A DNA stretch of 64,000 bases from Cladocopium goreaui (GCA_947184155.2 CAMXCT020001140.1:110552-174551); one strand, 5' to 3'. Shown: positions 10,590 to 20,203, counted from the stretch's first letter. Made by a program: numbers and translations. Notes: generated from the letters alone by a model not told the origin.

Positions 10590-11110
10590 AGATATGGGAC
10601 AAAGAATGTGCAGAAGAAAGTTAGAAAGAATGTCAGAAAGAATGTCAGAAGATATGCCAGAAGATATGCCAGAGGATATGCCAGATAGAATGCCAGATAA
10701 TATGCCAGAAGATATGCCAGATAGAATGCCAGATAGAATGCCAGAAGATTTGCCAGATAGAATGCCAGAAAATATGCCAGAAGATATGCCAGATAGATAT
10801 GTCAGAAGATATGCCAGAAGATATGCCAGATGATATGCCAGAAGATATGTCAGAATATATGCCAGAAGATATGTCAGATAGAATGCCAGAAGATATGTCA
10901 GAATATATGCCAGAAGATATGCCAGATAGAATGCCCAGAAGATATGTCAGATAGAGTGCCAGAAGATATGCCAGATAGAATGCCAGAAGATTTGCCAGAA
11001 GATATGCCAGAAGATATGCCAGATCATATGCCAGAAGATATGCCAGATAGAATGTCAAATAGAATGTCAGAAGATATGTCAGATAGAATGCCAGAAGATT
11101 TGCCAGTAAG
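10590..11110 (+). repeat. 12-bp minisatellite ATATGCCAGAAG, about 43 units
   Basis: About 520 bp of GATATGCCAGAA / TAGAATGCCAGA units. In one frame it reads as an M-P-E-D-M-P-D-R repeat; on the other strand it gives an I-L-S-G-I-S type. The same unit occurs inverted at 3222-3412. It may be read through in a transcript, but the periodicity alone explains the open frame. Confidence 0.95.
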
Positions 11111-11164
11111 AAAATGTATAAATGTCATGGTGGGGATCACACGAAGTAAAGTAATTTTTTCCAG

Positions 11165-11288
11165 TGTAGCCCATTGGCAAACTAGAAGTCATACTTGTGA
11201 CCTCATGAACTTGGTGTGCTTGGTCCAACCAGATCAGAAAAACGATTGTTTCGAGCAAAGTCTACCAAGAATCTATATGGTGTTGTAA
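11165..11288 (+). CDS. Candidate exon after the 12-bp satellite
   Basis: Acceptor AGTAATTTTTTCCAG at 11164, then T and 40 open codons (VAHWQTRSHTCDLMNLVCLV...) to TAA at 11286. A donor ATG|GTGTTG just before the stop could continue it. Function unknown. Confidence 0.4.
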
Positions 11289-11384
11289 TATATAATAATA
11301 TATATATATATAATATGGTGTGTAACTCTATATGAAGACTACATTCATATAGTTTTTGTTTATGGTTGTTTTTGCTTCTAAGAT

Positions 11385-11856
11385 CACACCATAGAGTCTA
11401 ACTATCAGCCGTTTCTGCGCAGCATCGGGTGGTTGCTGTCCCCCAGATGCGACTGCAATTTTGATTTGCGGCAGGACCCGGCAGTGACGTCGCAGAGAAA
11501 TGTCTTGATTTTCTGATTTTTTTTCCAGATGTTGTGGCTCATTATTTCATGAAAGCCACAACAAAATAACAAAGGTGTGTATTTTTTCTCATTCATTTCT
11601 TGGGGTCCTTCGTTTTGAAGCATATTTGTGTGTGACGGTCGAAAGGCTTCAGGTCAGAACTTCTTAATTTCATTGCGGAACTGCAGAATGGTCAGCCACC
11701 TTCAGCTTTTGTTGCCCTCAAGGACGACGAAGCTGAGCTGTATGACCCCGATGATCCAAATTCTGATTGGGGACAAGCAGTCCAAGAAGCTCTGCAGGAG
11801 CGTCATCTACTGGTGCAATTCCCATGTGATGGCGCGACCCTGCGGGATTTACCGTA
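11385..11856 (+). CDS. Candidate two-exon gene fragment with acidic segment
   Basis: Exon 11385-11501 follows the pyrimidine-rich TTGTTTTTGCTTCTAAG (HTIESNYQPFLRSIGWLL...) and may end at AAT|GTCTTG. Exon 11653-11853 follows GGCTTCAG (SELLNFIAELQNGQPPSAF, then DDEAELYDPDDPNSDWG) and ends CC|GTAATG just before an in-frame TAA. Downstream, a different frame reads NGPNWGSKVLQDMKERM to 11945. That suggests a frameshifted copy or another exon. No family recognised. Confidence 0.4.
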
Positions 11857-12124
11857 ATGGACCCAATTGGGGCAGCAAGGTCTTGCAAGACATGAAGGAA
11901 CGAATGTGCAAAGTAGTTAGACGTTTTGGGTATGGCTGGCTGGGTCAATTTTTGATAAAATTATAGATGAGAATGATGAGATTTGCCTAGGTCATGGTTA
12001 TTGATGTTATTGTTATTGCTCAAGGCACCCATATCCCAAAGTTTGAATTTCATGTACATGGTATACATTTGGCTGTTTTGGCTGCGGGTATTTTTCCACC
12101 TCTTCATCTCTTGAATTCTCCTAG

Positions 12125-12534
12125 AGATACCTCCGCGGGAGAACGAGCTTGGCACCCTTATTCCCAGCGGTCATTTCTCTCCATGATTCTCTGTTTGCAG
12201 GCGCGAAGCCTTATCATCCTTATCTCATGCTTCTCATGCTTCGTACTCCCACACATGACTTCGAACAACAAAAACGGTATTGCAAGCCTTACCCTCTGGT
12301 AATTTAAACATAGCTATTGCAAATGGCCATAGAAATAGTGAGTTTTCCCATTAAAGATAGTGATTTTCCATAGTTATGTTAGTTTACCAGAGGGTACAGG
12401 AATTTTAACCCAACTCAGGGAACAAAAATCGGATATGTGCAGACTCATGTAAACACAGCAGGACGAGTCGCCGACTCCATTGACTCCATGAAGCTGGTCC
12501 AAACAGTCACATATTCATTGTTCATCATTGTTCA
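12125..12534 (+). CDS. Candidate two-exon gene split by an A MITE
   Basis: Exon 12125-12276 follows the strong acceptor CATCTCTTGAATTCTCCTAG. It has 50 codons (begins RYLRGRTSLAPLFPAV) plus CG at donor CG|GTATTG. The intron 12277-12399 is almost entirely MITE 12290-12396. Exon 12400-12534 starts with the G completing CGG, then NFNPTQGTKIGYVQTHVNTA for about 45 codons. Phase matches and both exons read well, so the element could be a recent intron. Function unknown. Confidence 0.5.
12290..12396. mobile_element. MITE family A copy 5 (fills a candidate intron)
   Basis: TACCCTCTGGTAATTTAAACATAG...GTTATGTTAGTTTACCAGAGGGTA. Only 13 nt separate it from the donor and 3 nt (CAG) from the acceptor. 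Confidence 0.85.
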
Positions 12535-12549
12535 GTGTTCGTACAATGC

Positions 12550-12612
12550 GGGCCCCCCCAGTTATAAATTAGTTTATAAACCCTATTAACATCTATGAAC
12601 TATAGTTATAAG
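12550..12612. repeat. Family D element
   Basis: GGGCCCCCCCAGTTATAAATTAGTTTATAAACC...AACTATAGTTATAAG. Same left end as the copy at 44319-44433; right end lost. Confidence 0.5.
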
Positions 12613-12615
12613 TAG

Positions 12616-12823
12616 CTTCTTCTACTTCTACTTGGGCAATTCGAAGCCTCATTGGATTCATGTGTCAGCAACAGCCAGCATCAGATCTGTCACGGCCAGT
12701 GGCTTAAGTGCAACATGATGCTGACGAATGATCTTCGATTTGCTGAAGAATTCATTGGGAATCGCTTTGATGTGTTTATGGCCAGAATCCAAGATGTTCA
12801 TATACGGGGTTTCCTAAAATAGG
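12616..12823 (+). CDS. Candidate exon, unknown protein
   Basis: Open from an AG at 12614-12615, through GQFEASLDSCVSNSQHQICH and LTNDLRFAEEFIGNRFDVFM, to TAG at 12821. The acceptor could be later (TTCGAAG at 12646). Strong mixed-charge composition, but no donor fixed. Confidence 0.4.
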
Positions 12824-12892
12824 AGTACCCCCAGTTCTCATACCCTATGACATCCTATGAGAATGGAGACCCCCAGATATCAATCACCTTAT

Positions 12893-13001
12893 CTGGTTGG
12901 TGGTTTCAAACATGGATTTTATGTTCCATTTCATATATGGGATCATCATCCCATTGTCGAAGTCCATCATTTTTCAGAGGGATAGGTTAACAACCAACCA
13001 G
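12893..13001. mobile_element. MITE family B copy 1
   Basis: CTGGTTGGTGGTTTCAAACATG...TTTTTCAGAGGGATAGGTTAACAACCAACCAG. Its right edge is the exact start of the duplicated segment 13002-13090. Confidence 0.85.
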
Positions 13002-13090
13002 TCTGTATTATTGCCTATCTCTGTGGTGAAGTCATAGCACTGCATATCAATCACCTTGGAAGATTCCGTGCAATAGCCCCAGAATATCAA
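13002..13090 (+). pseudogene. Paralogous fragment of the exon at 47728-47815
   Basis: Reads IIAYLCGEVIALHI...LGRFRAIAPE, matching IAYLCSEVIPLHEFLGRFRA at 47.73 kb at the DNA level too (TCTGTATTATTGCC, GTGAAGTCATA, TTGGAAGATTCCGTGCAAT). ATATCAATCACCTT replaces GAGTTCCTT here and recurs at 12877 and 13084. Truncated by MITE B on the left and MITE A on the right. Confidence 0.6.
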
Positions 13091-13098
13091 TCACCTTA

Positions 13099-13208
13099 TA
13101 CACTCTGGTAATTTAACATAGCTATTGAAAATGGCCATTGAAATAGTGAGTTTTCCCATTAATAGCATGGTGATTTTCCATAGTTTTTTGTATGTTTACC
13201 AGAGGGTA
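13099..13208. mobile_element. MITE family A copy 6
   Basis: TACACTCTGGTAATTTAAC...TTTTTTGTATGTTTACCAGAGGGTA. The right arm is the TTTTTTGTATG type, the left the ATAGCTATTG type. Ends 20 nt before the acceptor at 13228. Confidence 0.85.
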
Positions 13209-13228
13209 ATCATGTTCAATCTCTCCAG

Positions 13229-13733
13229 CAGCATCCCCAGGAGGAATACAAACGAAAAGAGGGAGGAGGTCTTTGCGCCCTGGCTTGGTCCATCTTTGCA
13301 GTTGGCCCAGTTTTTTTCGGGCCACATCACTTTCAACCATTGGAACATCCCAAGAAAAGATCAGAAAGTGTAAGGAAGGTGATAGAAATCCTATTGAAAT
13401 GGTGATTTTTTCATGGTGAAATCCACTTCTTATACCTTTTGGTAGAAGAAGAATCCCCTTTTTTTTGACTCAAAATTTCTCCGCGGGCTTTACCCTCTGG
13501 TAATTTAACATAGCTATTGAAAATGGCAATAGAAATAGTGGATTTACCCATTAATAGCATGGTGATTTTCCATCGTTTTTTGTATGTTTACCAGAGGGTA
13601 CCCAAGGTGCCAAGCTACTAACCTTCGCACCGCAGCTGCGACTGCATCGCCTCCATCGCGTGCTGTGTGCACTCTGCCGACGCTCGGGGGCCCATGGGGG
13701 CCCTGGGGGGTCACAGATCGAGCTGGGCATGGG
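13229..13733 (+). CDS. Candidate two-exon gene flanked by A MITEs
   Basis: Exon 13229-13369 (acceptor CAATCTCTCCAG; 47 codons, begins QHPQEEYKRKEGGGLCALAW; donor AGT|GTAAGG) joins in phase 0 to exon 13636-13733 (acceptor CGCACCGCAG, preceded by the consensus-like branch point CTACTAAC; begins LRLHRLHRVLCALCRRSG; donor GG|GTAGCT). MITE 13491-13600 is inside the intron and MITE 13099-13208 is just upstream. Arg-rich. No family recognised. Confidence 0.5.
13491..13600. mobile_element. MITE family A copy 7
   Basis: TACCCTCTGGTAATTTAAC...TCGTTTTTTGTATGTTTACCAGAGGGTA. Inside the candidate intron 13370-13635. Confidence 0.9.
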
Positions 13734-13774
13734 GTAGCTGGGTAGCTATTTGAAACGGCAGGTACCTAGGCAGC

Positions 13775-13815
13775 CTGCACATGGTGATTTTCCATATTAA
13801 AGTACCAGAGGACTC
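13775..13815. repeat. Fragment of MITE family A
   Basis: ACATGGTGATTTTCCATATTAAAGTACCAGAGG matches the right half only. Confidence 0.5.
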
Positions 13816-13876
13816 CAGAGGCGAAAAGCATTTTGATCTATTTTTTATGAATCTATGAAACTATGTTCGGAACGAC

Positions 13877-14187
13877 CTGTTTAAGCAGCGGTCCGTAGGT
13901 GCTTCGACCTTCTCTCGTCTGAAAAACTCTTTTCTTTTTATACAGCTTAAAATCGACATCCGATTTTTGATTTGTAGCAAAAGGAAGCCCATCAGCCCAT
14001 CTCAGCGAAACTTCACACAAAACACCAACATCTTCCAACCTCATCAGCTCAAAATTACGGAGACATTCGCCCAAAGCCAATATCTTCCGATATTTCAACT
14101 GGTGCACCAAGCTACTATTAATGTCAAGACAATCAGACCAGTACCTGTTTCTTGAGTGTTTTTTTGTTAAATTCGCTTCTCATGAAT
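13877..14187 (-). CDS. Candidate minus-strand exon
   Basis: The minus strand is open for about 110 codons (WSDCLDINSSLVHQLKYRK, GECLRNFELMRLEDVGVL, RWADGLPFATNQKSDVDF). It could end at CAG|GTCGTT (exon end 13877) or run to a stop at 13853. The plus strand is also open in one frame to 14369, but reads serine/threonine-rich like an antisense shadow. No family recognised. Confidence 0.35.
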
Positions 14188-14389
14188 GTATGAGTACTAC
14201 TGAGCACAGCTCTGTCTATACGAATCTCGTAGCTGCCAGTGGTTGCTTTCAATCATTTTTAATCCTCAACTTCTATCTTCAGTCCCTTAATATGATCTCT
14301 GAATCTATCCTCACTTCCCTTTTCAATGTTTTATCCCTCATATATGGGTGTGAGTCAAAACCCCAGTAATGGATGTTCATCACTATAAC

Positions 14390-15330
14390 AACCATTGACC
14401 AGTTAAATGGATCATTATAATTATAACCATTATAACAACCACTACTGCAAATATACAGTCAAGCTGTATATATAATTTTCATTTACCCTATTACCCACAG
14501 CAATTAAGTTTATTACCCTACATTTTTTTAAATAGAATTTACCACTTTCTATGCAGTAATAACAAGTTTTGACCCATCACTATATGATCCCCAGTTGAAT
14601 TGTGCCCAGGTAAGAGCTCAGCCAGCCTGGAACCCAGTACAGAATTGCGTATAGACATTCAACCAAAGTATATATCTATATATACACAAATACCAACGCA
14701 TAGAATACTACATACATATATATTACCTATATAATATATGATATACATTTAATATACATATCATATATGACTAATATATCATACATGTCAAATATATATA
14801 ATCTAGATTTACATATGTATACAATATTATTTGATAAAATGTGACTTAATAAATCATGTAATCTAGTATAGAATGTATTTACATAGAATGAACCCGCATG
14901 ATTTAAACTGATATAGACATACACACTTTCAAAGTTGATATATATATATATTCAACACTGTACAACATATATATATATATACATATAACTATGTTGCATA
15001 TGTAGTCATTACAGTGTTTACCACATATAGATATACATATATGATATAGTGAATATATATATATATACATGTCTACACATCATATATTATTATCTACATA
15101 ATATACTTATTATTATATATACAAAAGTATGTACACAGTAGACATCTGATATATATATATACACATGCAATACACATATGTATTGAATGGTGTACACATC
15201 ATGTTGATATTTTTCAATTATAAAACAATGGATTTCAATACAGCGTAGTATCATAAAACTTACCAAAGTATAGTAAAATCAACAACATGCTATTCAACTA
15301 CATCAACATGTCTATTTAGATATACCTTTC
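14390..15330. other. AT-rich non-coding block
   Basis: About 0.9 kb dominated by TATATA words with interspersed ACATAT. No gene seen. Confidence 0.7.
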
Positions 15331-15379
15331 ATGGATGATATGGGATAGCATTAGTAGGATGATCTTCCCATTGCCTCAG

Positions 15380-15527
15380 GTGAAGAGACTTCGGCGCCCT
15401 CAACGCCAGCGCCAGCCAGTCGCAAAAGCGCGCGCTCCAGTTCCAAAATCAGCCAGGCTCAGACGTTTTTCCGGAGATCTGGGGATGGATCTGTTCTCCG
15501 GAAGCCTGGAATCATGCTTACCCTCTG
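15380..15527 (+). CDS. Candidate exon running into an A MITE
   Basis: Acceptor TTCCCATTGCCTCAG, then GT and 45 open codons (EETSAPSTPAPASRKSARSS...SGDGSVLRKPGIM) up to the MITE edge at 15519. The MITE's own CTCTG|GTAAAC would serve as donor. A second frame is open too (RLRRPQRQRQPVAKARA). Confidence 0.4.
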
Positions 15528-15640
15528 GTAAACGTTGACAAAAAGCTATTGAAGCCATGGCCCAGTCGAAATAGTTGATGACTTCCCATGATATAAAAAT
15601 GGTGATTTTCCATCGTTTTTTGTATGTTTACCAGAGGATA
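15519..15640. mobile_element. MITE family A copy 8
   Basis: TACCCTCTGGTAAACGTTGAC...TTTTTTGTATGTTTACCAGAGGATA. The left arm is the AAACGTTGAC type, shared with 40166 and 44962. Confidence 0.85.
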
Positions 15641-15765
15641 ATACGGGAAATCATCCCAAAATGGCCCAACATTTCAGCTTGCGCGGGTACGGCTGGCGCA
15701 TGGGAAGATGGGTGGCCCAACATTTCAGGTTTGTGAATTAGTACCATTTGCCCAGATGGATCAAA
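15641..15765 (+). repeat. Family H repeat with internal 15-bp duplication
   Basis: GGGAAATCATCCCAAAATGG...ATTTCAG...TTTGCCCAGATGG. The 15-mer GGCCCAACATTTCAG occurs at 15663-15677 and 15714-15728. It brackets a 51-nt open segment (15678-15728, LARVRLAHGKMGGPTFQ) that has an acceptor at one end and CAG|GTTTGTG at the other. Confidence 0.6.
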
Positions 15766-15952
15766 ACCTATAATTTTCCATGACTACCAGATACTATTTT
15801 GCTGTGAACCGCGCATGGAAACCGGGATCCATATCTAACAGCTAAAAATTGCCGTGAACAGCAAAGTACCAGGGTTCGAACCCAGGAGATAGCGAAGATG
15901 AACAAAACATGATCTGACAAAAACACATGGCACGTGAGTGTTGCTGTTATAG

Positions 15953-16447
15953 CACCTTGATGCACCTTGGCATTTTTGAAGGCCTGAGATTGTCCAAAGA
16001 CCAAAGTTCTCATCACTCAGAGTCAGCAGGAGCAAGTAGCAAGGATTGTGAAGCATCGATGGTTTTTGCCATGCCCATCAGTAGGTTTTTCCCTCTCCTT
16101 TTCATATGAAGCTTTTGGTCTTCAGTATGCCGTAGCAACCAGAAATCATCATGTTTGTTCATTTATATAAATAAATAAATAAATATATATATATATATAC
16201 ATCCAGGGGGCTGACGTTTGCCCGAAATCCACGGAATTTCATGCGGGACTGCAATCTGCTGTGTTTTTTCAGTGCGTGTATTTCGCAAACTGCTAGCATA
16301 CAAAATATTGATATTACCTGCGTCTCATGGCATTTTTACTCTTACCTACGCGACCTAAGACGGTGCGAAAATCACCTTTTGGAGCATGCTTTAAAGATAT
16401 CCTTTGCAATTTGCACTGTTTCGAGCCGTCAACTATCCGTCAACTAA
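15953..16447 (+). CDS. Candidate exons, unknown protein
   Basis: Exon 15953-16080 (acceptor TGTTGCTGTTATAG; TLMHLGIFEGLRLSKDQSS...; donor ATCA|GTAGGT) and exon 16273-16447 (acceptor GTGTTTTTTCAG; T, then ACISQTASIQNIDITCVSW...; TAA at 16445). Exon 1 ends with one base of a codon and exon 2 starts with one, so they do not join directly. An exon or a different site is missing. Confidence 0.4.
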
Positions 16448-16961
16448 AACCTCAGCAAACAGGAAGACTTTGAAAGAAAACACCAAATAAACCCTGAACA
16501 AACACTGAAGAAAATCTAGACCAACCCTAAGTAAACCCTAAAACAATCTTAAATAAATCCCAAACAAACCAAAACGTAACTAAACCCCCGGTGAAACTTT
16601 GGGCGAACGTCCGCCCCGGTGCCCCGGAGGGATATATATTATTATCATTATTGCATATATATATATGTATATACATATATATATAATATATATTACTCTA
16701 TATCATAGTCATGTCATTATACATTATATATGTGAATCTATATTATATATACATCTTATATAAACATATTATTTTGCACATTATATATATATACATACAT
16801 ATATATATAAGATTATCAGGCATGCTGGTCCATGGTCGCCAAAGTCAGCTCCAGGGCCGTGCCAGTGGCATTTCGCGCTCCAAATCTCTTGACCGCGCCT
16901 CGCCCAGCTCGGCGGCCGCGCGTGAGAAGCCACTGGTGGGCGAGGAGCGGGGCGGGAGGCA

Positions 16962-17075
16962 TACCCGAAATGGTTATGTCAACAGTTTGCTATTGAAAAT
17001 GGCCATAGAAATAGTGGATTTTCCCATTAATAGCATGGTGATTTTCCATAGCTACGTTAAATTACCAGAGGCATA
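16962..17075. mobile_element. MITE family A copy 9
   Basis: TACCCGAAATGGTTATGTC...ATAGCTACGTTAAATTACCAGAGGCATA. The left tip is replaced and the core intact. Confidence 0.75.
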
Positions 17076-17112
17076 ACATCGGCTGGTGAATTGTAACGAC
17101 CTCACTGTTCTC

Positions 17113-17206
17113 CACTGGAAATCATCATTAAGGGAAATCATCCTCAGTTGATGGCCGAACATTTCAGGGTAGTGAAATATTATAATTTACCCAGATAACA
17201 TCGGCT
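17113..17206 (+). repeat. Family H repeat
   Basis: ACTGGAAATCATCATTAAGGGAAATCATCC...ATTTCAGGGTAGTGAAATATTATAATTTACCCAGATAA. Confidence 0.75.
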
Positions 17207-17301
17207 GGAAAATGAAGGGACTTGGATAAGCTCATTTCATACTGGCATCATATTATTCTGATTTATTCTGGACATATGAGGGTGATGGGAACAAAAAACA
17301 G

Positions 17302-17840
17302 ATCCTGGCTTGAGTCGGGCGCAAAGTGAAAGCTCAGACCAGCTGTTTTCACACTGTAAATAGCCACAAAAAAAGACCAAGCAGCGGAGCAAATCTGTTT
17401 TAGCAAACATTGAACGGAACAAATGCTAAGAGATCCACACACTGGTAGAGTGAACATTCCACCCCTAACTTGTGAACAGTATTTTGATCAACAGAAGCGG
17501 AGGCTCGTGTATTCGATAACATTCATGCGCTGCGAGCAATCGACAAATTTTTCACCGTGGAATCCTGGGTAAGTTTCAGGTATAATGCAGCCGACATTTG
17601 GATTCTTTGGGTATCCAACACAGTTTGGAAATGTTTGGAATGATTATGAATGATTCAGGCTACTGAAAAGATGAGATTGTAATAGATTGTACATGCATGA
17701 CACAGTGGTTTTTCACCTGTTCTTTTGCATCGAGCAACGAGCAAACTTTGGGGCAAGAAATTGTCGACTCGGCGACCTTCCACTTTAATCTGGGATCAAT
17801 GAGGCGGTTTTTTGAAATGGATTATGAAGCAATAAATTGA
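17302..17840 (+). CDS. Candidate gene 3' region (several exons)
   Basis: Exon 17495-17568 follows TTTTGATCAACAG: AA, then exactly 24 codons (AEARVFDNIHALRAIDKFF...) to the near-consensus donor TGG|GTAAGT. It joins in phase 0 to 17591-17653 (acceptor TATAATGCAG, PTFGFFGYPTQFGNVWNDYE, TGA); that intron is only 22 nt, so one site may be wrong. Also open: 17302-17355 (PGLSRAQSESSDQLFSH, donor T|GTAAAT) and 17706-17840 (acceptor CATGACACAG, WFFTCSFASSNEQTLGQE..., TGA). Function unknown. Confidence 0.4.
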
Positions 17841-17869
17841 ATATCCCATCATTTGAAATGGATTATAAA

Positions 17870-18300
17870 CCACACTCAATATATATATAGTTATATATAT
17901 ATATATATCTATAAGTGGATTATAAACCACTTAGTATATATATTCATATGTTGAGGGGTTTGTAATCCATTTATATCCATTTATATACACCGCTTATGGA
18001 TATATATCCCAGAAGTTGCACCCCAAAGGCATGCCTGGCCGACAGGAAAAAACTCGACATGCTCGAAGCTCTCAGGTACTTGGCGGTACCTGGTACCCGC
18101 CATGGTCAGTAGGATAAAGACACGAAAGATTCATGGAATATTCATAGCACTTAGTATATAACTATCCATTAATATTGATTATATATTGATTATGAATATT
18201 ATCATGGAATATTAAGTTTTTTTTTGAGTTATAGAAGTTACGTGGCACCATTTTTTTGTGGCGCTGGTTTGCGATGGTCATGAAATCAATCCAGGAGTGT
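17870..18300. other. AT-rich, short inverted words, no gene
   Basis: Two copies of GGATTATAAACCAC/TCAATATATATA with an ATATATAT core. No exon seen. Confidence 0.4.
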
Positions 18301-18305
18301 AATCG

Positions 18306-18560
18306 ATGGATTTATCATATGTTTGGCAGAAGTTCAACAATTCGTTAAGAAGTTGTATACCCATTCATGGAATCCACTTCAGAAATCATGATGGCGGGAT
18401 GACCATAACCCATAAACTATGTTTTGACCACGACACGCTTGAATCTATCAACTATCAACCTGTCAGACAATCTCATCGGACAATCATCAGATACAGCAAT
18501 CATGAGGCAATCATGAAACACACTCAGATGTTTCTTATATTTTCTTATAGCATGTGTATT
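18306..18560 (+). CDS. Weak ORF
   Basis: About 80 open codons from an ATG (MDLSYVWQKFNNSLRSC..., then HDTLESINYQPVRQSHRT). Ends in the CT repeat at 18577. No splice support. Confidence 0.25.
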
Positions 18561-18575
18561 GACATGTTTTGGCAG

Positions 18576-18613
18576 GTCTCCCTCCCTCTCTCTCTCTCTC
18601 TCGTAGTCTCTCT
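18576..18613 (+). repeat. (CT)n microsatellite
   Basis: CCCTCCCTCTCTCTCTCTCTC followed by GTAGTCTCTCTC. Confidence 0.9.
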
Positions 18614-18884
18614 CTATCCTTGCAAAGTATGTCTACTGCCATAATATGGGTTTATACACTTGTATGTGCTGCAACTTGCTTCATTTATTTCGTGGGATGG
18701 ACATTTGAATTCACCATATCCACTGACTTACTTGTATTGCCATTGATCGTGGATTTTGTTAGGTTTTCTGCTATGCCCCTTTATGCCTGGTTCGGGAGTT
18801 GTTCTTCTACCCAACAAAAACCTCTAAACTCCTCTTGTGTTAGAGCTATGTTTTATATTGATTTGTTTGTCCCAAACAAATCAG

Positions 18885-19372
18885 CGATGAAACAGCTTTG
18901 TCTGAACACAATACCCAACATCCAGTGGTTCATCAGGTGCCTGAGGCGCCATTGATTGAGACCGAAGATGAACCCAAGGCGCCCTGCCGTGATGAACACC
19001 TGGAACCTCTAACGGGAAGAATTTTCTGTCTTGTGTTTGCCAAAATCGCTATATAACTGGTTGGTGGTTTGGAACATTTTTGTTTTTCCCATATATTGGG
19101 AAGAATCATCCTAACTGACGAACTCATATTTTTCAGAGGGGTTGAAACCACCAACCAGTATAAGTTTTTTGTGCAAACTATCTTGACAAGAATTACCTAT
19201 TCCCATGGTTTGAGCCTGTTTGCAGCCATTCTATCACTTTTTGGCCATTCTGGTACAGCAGTTTATTTGCTATCAATTCGAACCGTTCGTACTTGGAAAA
19301 TCAAGATTTGCTCCGCAGAGCAGGAGCTTTGTGGCATCCCAAATGATTCACAAATACCACAGAAACCACTGA
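18885..19372 (+). CDS. Candidate two-exon gene split by a B MITE
   Basis: Exon 18885-19032 (acceptor GTCCCAAACAAATCAG; C, then DETALSEHNTQHPVVHQVP and an acidic IETEDEPKAPCRDEHLEP; donor CTT|GTGTTT) joins in phase 0 to exon 19226-19372 (acceptor GAGCCTGTTTGCAG, PFYHFLAILVQQFICYQFEP..., TGA at 19370). MITE B 19056-19159 starts 23 nt after the donor. Upstream 18630-18955 another frame is open with membrane-like segments (MSTAIIWVYTLVCAATCF). Function unknown. Confidence 0.45.
19056..19159. mobile_element. MITE family B copy 2
   Basis: ACTGGTTGGTGGTTTGGAACA...TTTTTCAGAGGGGTTGAAACCACCAACCAGT, ATA on both sides. Full length. Confidence 0.9.
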
Positions 19373-19505
19373 AAGATGTTTTTTGCGACAAGAACGCCCC
19401 GCAAAACGCCAGCAAATACCTTGCAAACGCCCGCAAAACCAGAAAAGTGGTAATTCTTGTTGTTTTCCAATCAGGGGAAGTGTCTTTTTCCGGCTTTTCT
19501 GCTAG

Positions 19506-19886
19506 ATGGGCTTACTAGAAGCCTGAAAATTCATACACAAGCCATGTGGCTCTGCCATCAGTATGCGTGGGTAAAAGCGATTATATTGGCTTGAAGATGC
19601 AATGGGGGCACCCATGAAACTTTGAAGATATATATGCCCCCCAAAAAACTCGACATGTTTTTTTATTTTTCGCCATGATTTCCAGCAACACGCCGTGAAG
19701 GACATGTTTCTTTCATGAACGCCTAGAAAAATCTGGTCAAGGATAGATCAAGGTAGGCTTATTTTCAGACAAAGCCATGTGGTGGAAGAAACTCCCTTGA
19801 TTTCAGATGTGATCTCCGGGGTCCAGAAGTCCAGAACAACGAAAAAGCGGCCGTCAAAAGACGTTGTGGTTTGGTGCTTAAATCAT
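19506..19886 (+). CDS. Candidate short exons
   Basis: 19506-19570: acceptor CCGGCTTTTCTGCTAG; AT, then 21 codons (GLTRSLKIHTQAMWLCHQYA) to donor TGG|GTAAAA. 19594-19678: CNGGTHETLKIYMPPKKL. 19807-19886: acceptor CCTTGATTTCAG, CDLRGPEVQNNEKAAVKRRC, donor T|GTAAAA. Each is plausible alone; joins are not resolved. Confidence 0.4.
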
Positions 19887-19963
19887 GTAAAAAAACCTCC
19901 CAATATATCCCAATCACTCACCATTTCTTGTAGTTTTTGTTGTGGTTTTTGTTATTAATGTGC

Positions 19964-20052
19964 TTAAAACAATGTCATAAACCATCCCCAAAATCACCAT
20001 GGATGGGATGTTTACCATTCCCAGTCATGGGTGGTTTATGACATTGTTTTAA
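19964..20052. mobile_element. Inverted-repeat element (family I)
   Basis: Perfect 20-bp terminal inverted repeat TTAAAACAATGTCATAAACC...GGTTTATGACATTGTTTTAA around an 49-bp interior. Confidence 0.8.
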
Positions 20053-20065
20053 CCACATGGGGATG

Positions 20066-20157
20066 GGTCAAAACCCTGGTACCTAGTGAACCCCAAAATA
20101 GCTGGTAAATGGATGTTCATCCCATTAAAAATGGTATTAATAGGTATTGATCCATAC
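20066..20157 (-). repeat. Family F repeat, minus orientation
   Basis: GGTCAAAACCCTGGTACCTAG...AATAGCTGGTAAATGGATGTTCATCCCATTAAAAATGG...TATTGATCCATA. Reverse complement of the copies at 26537 and 28681. Confidence 0.8.
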
Positions 20158-20203
20158 CCACATGACTTTTTTTCGTCCTTTGGTCGTTTCGCATTTTCTG
20201 CAG

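Noticed and set aside
15868..15888. Possible tRNA T-arm (GGGTTCGAACCC)
   Set aside because: The flanking bases do not pair as a 5-bp T stem on either strand, and there is no A-box or acceptor stem at the right distance. Likewise GGTTCGAACC at 61008.
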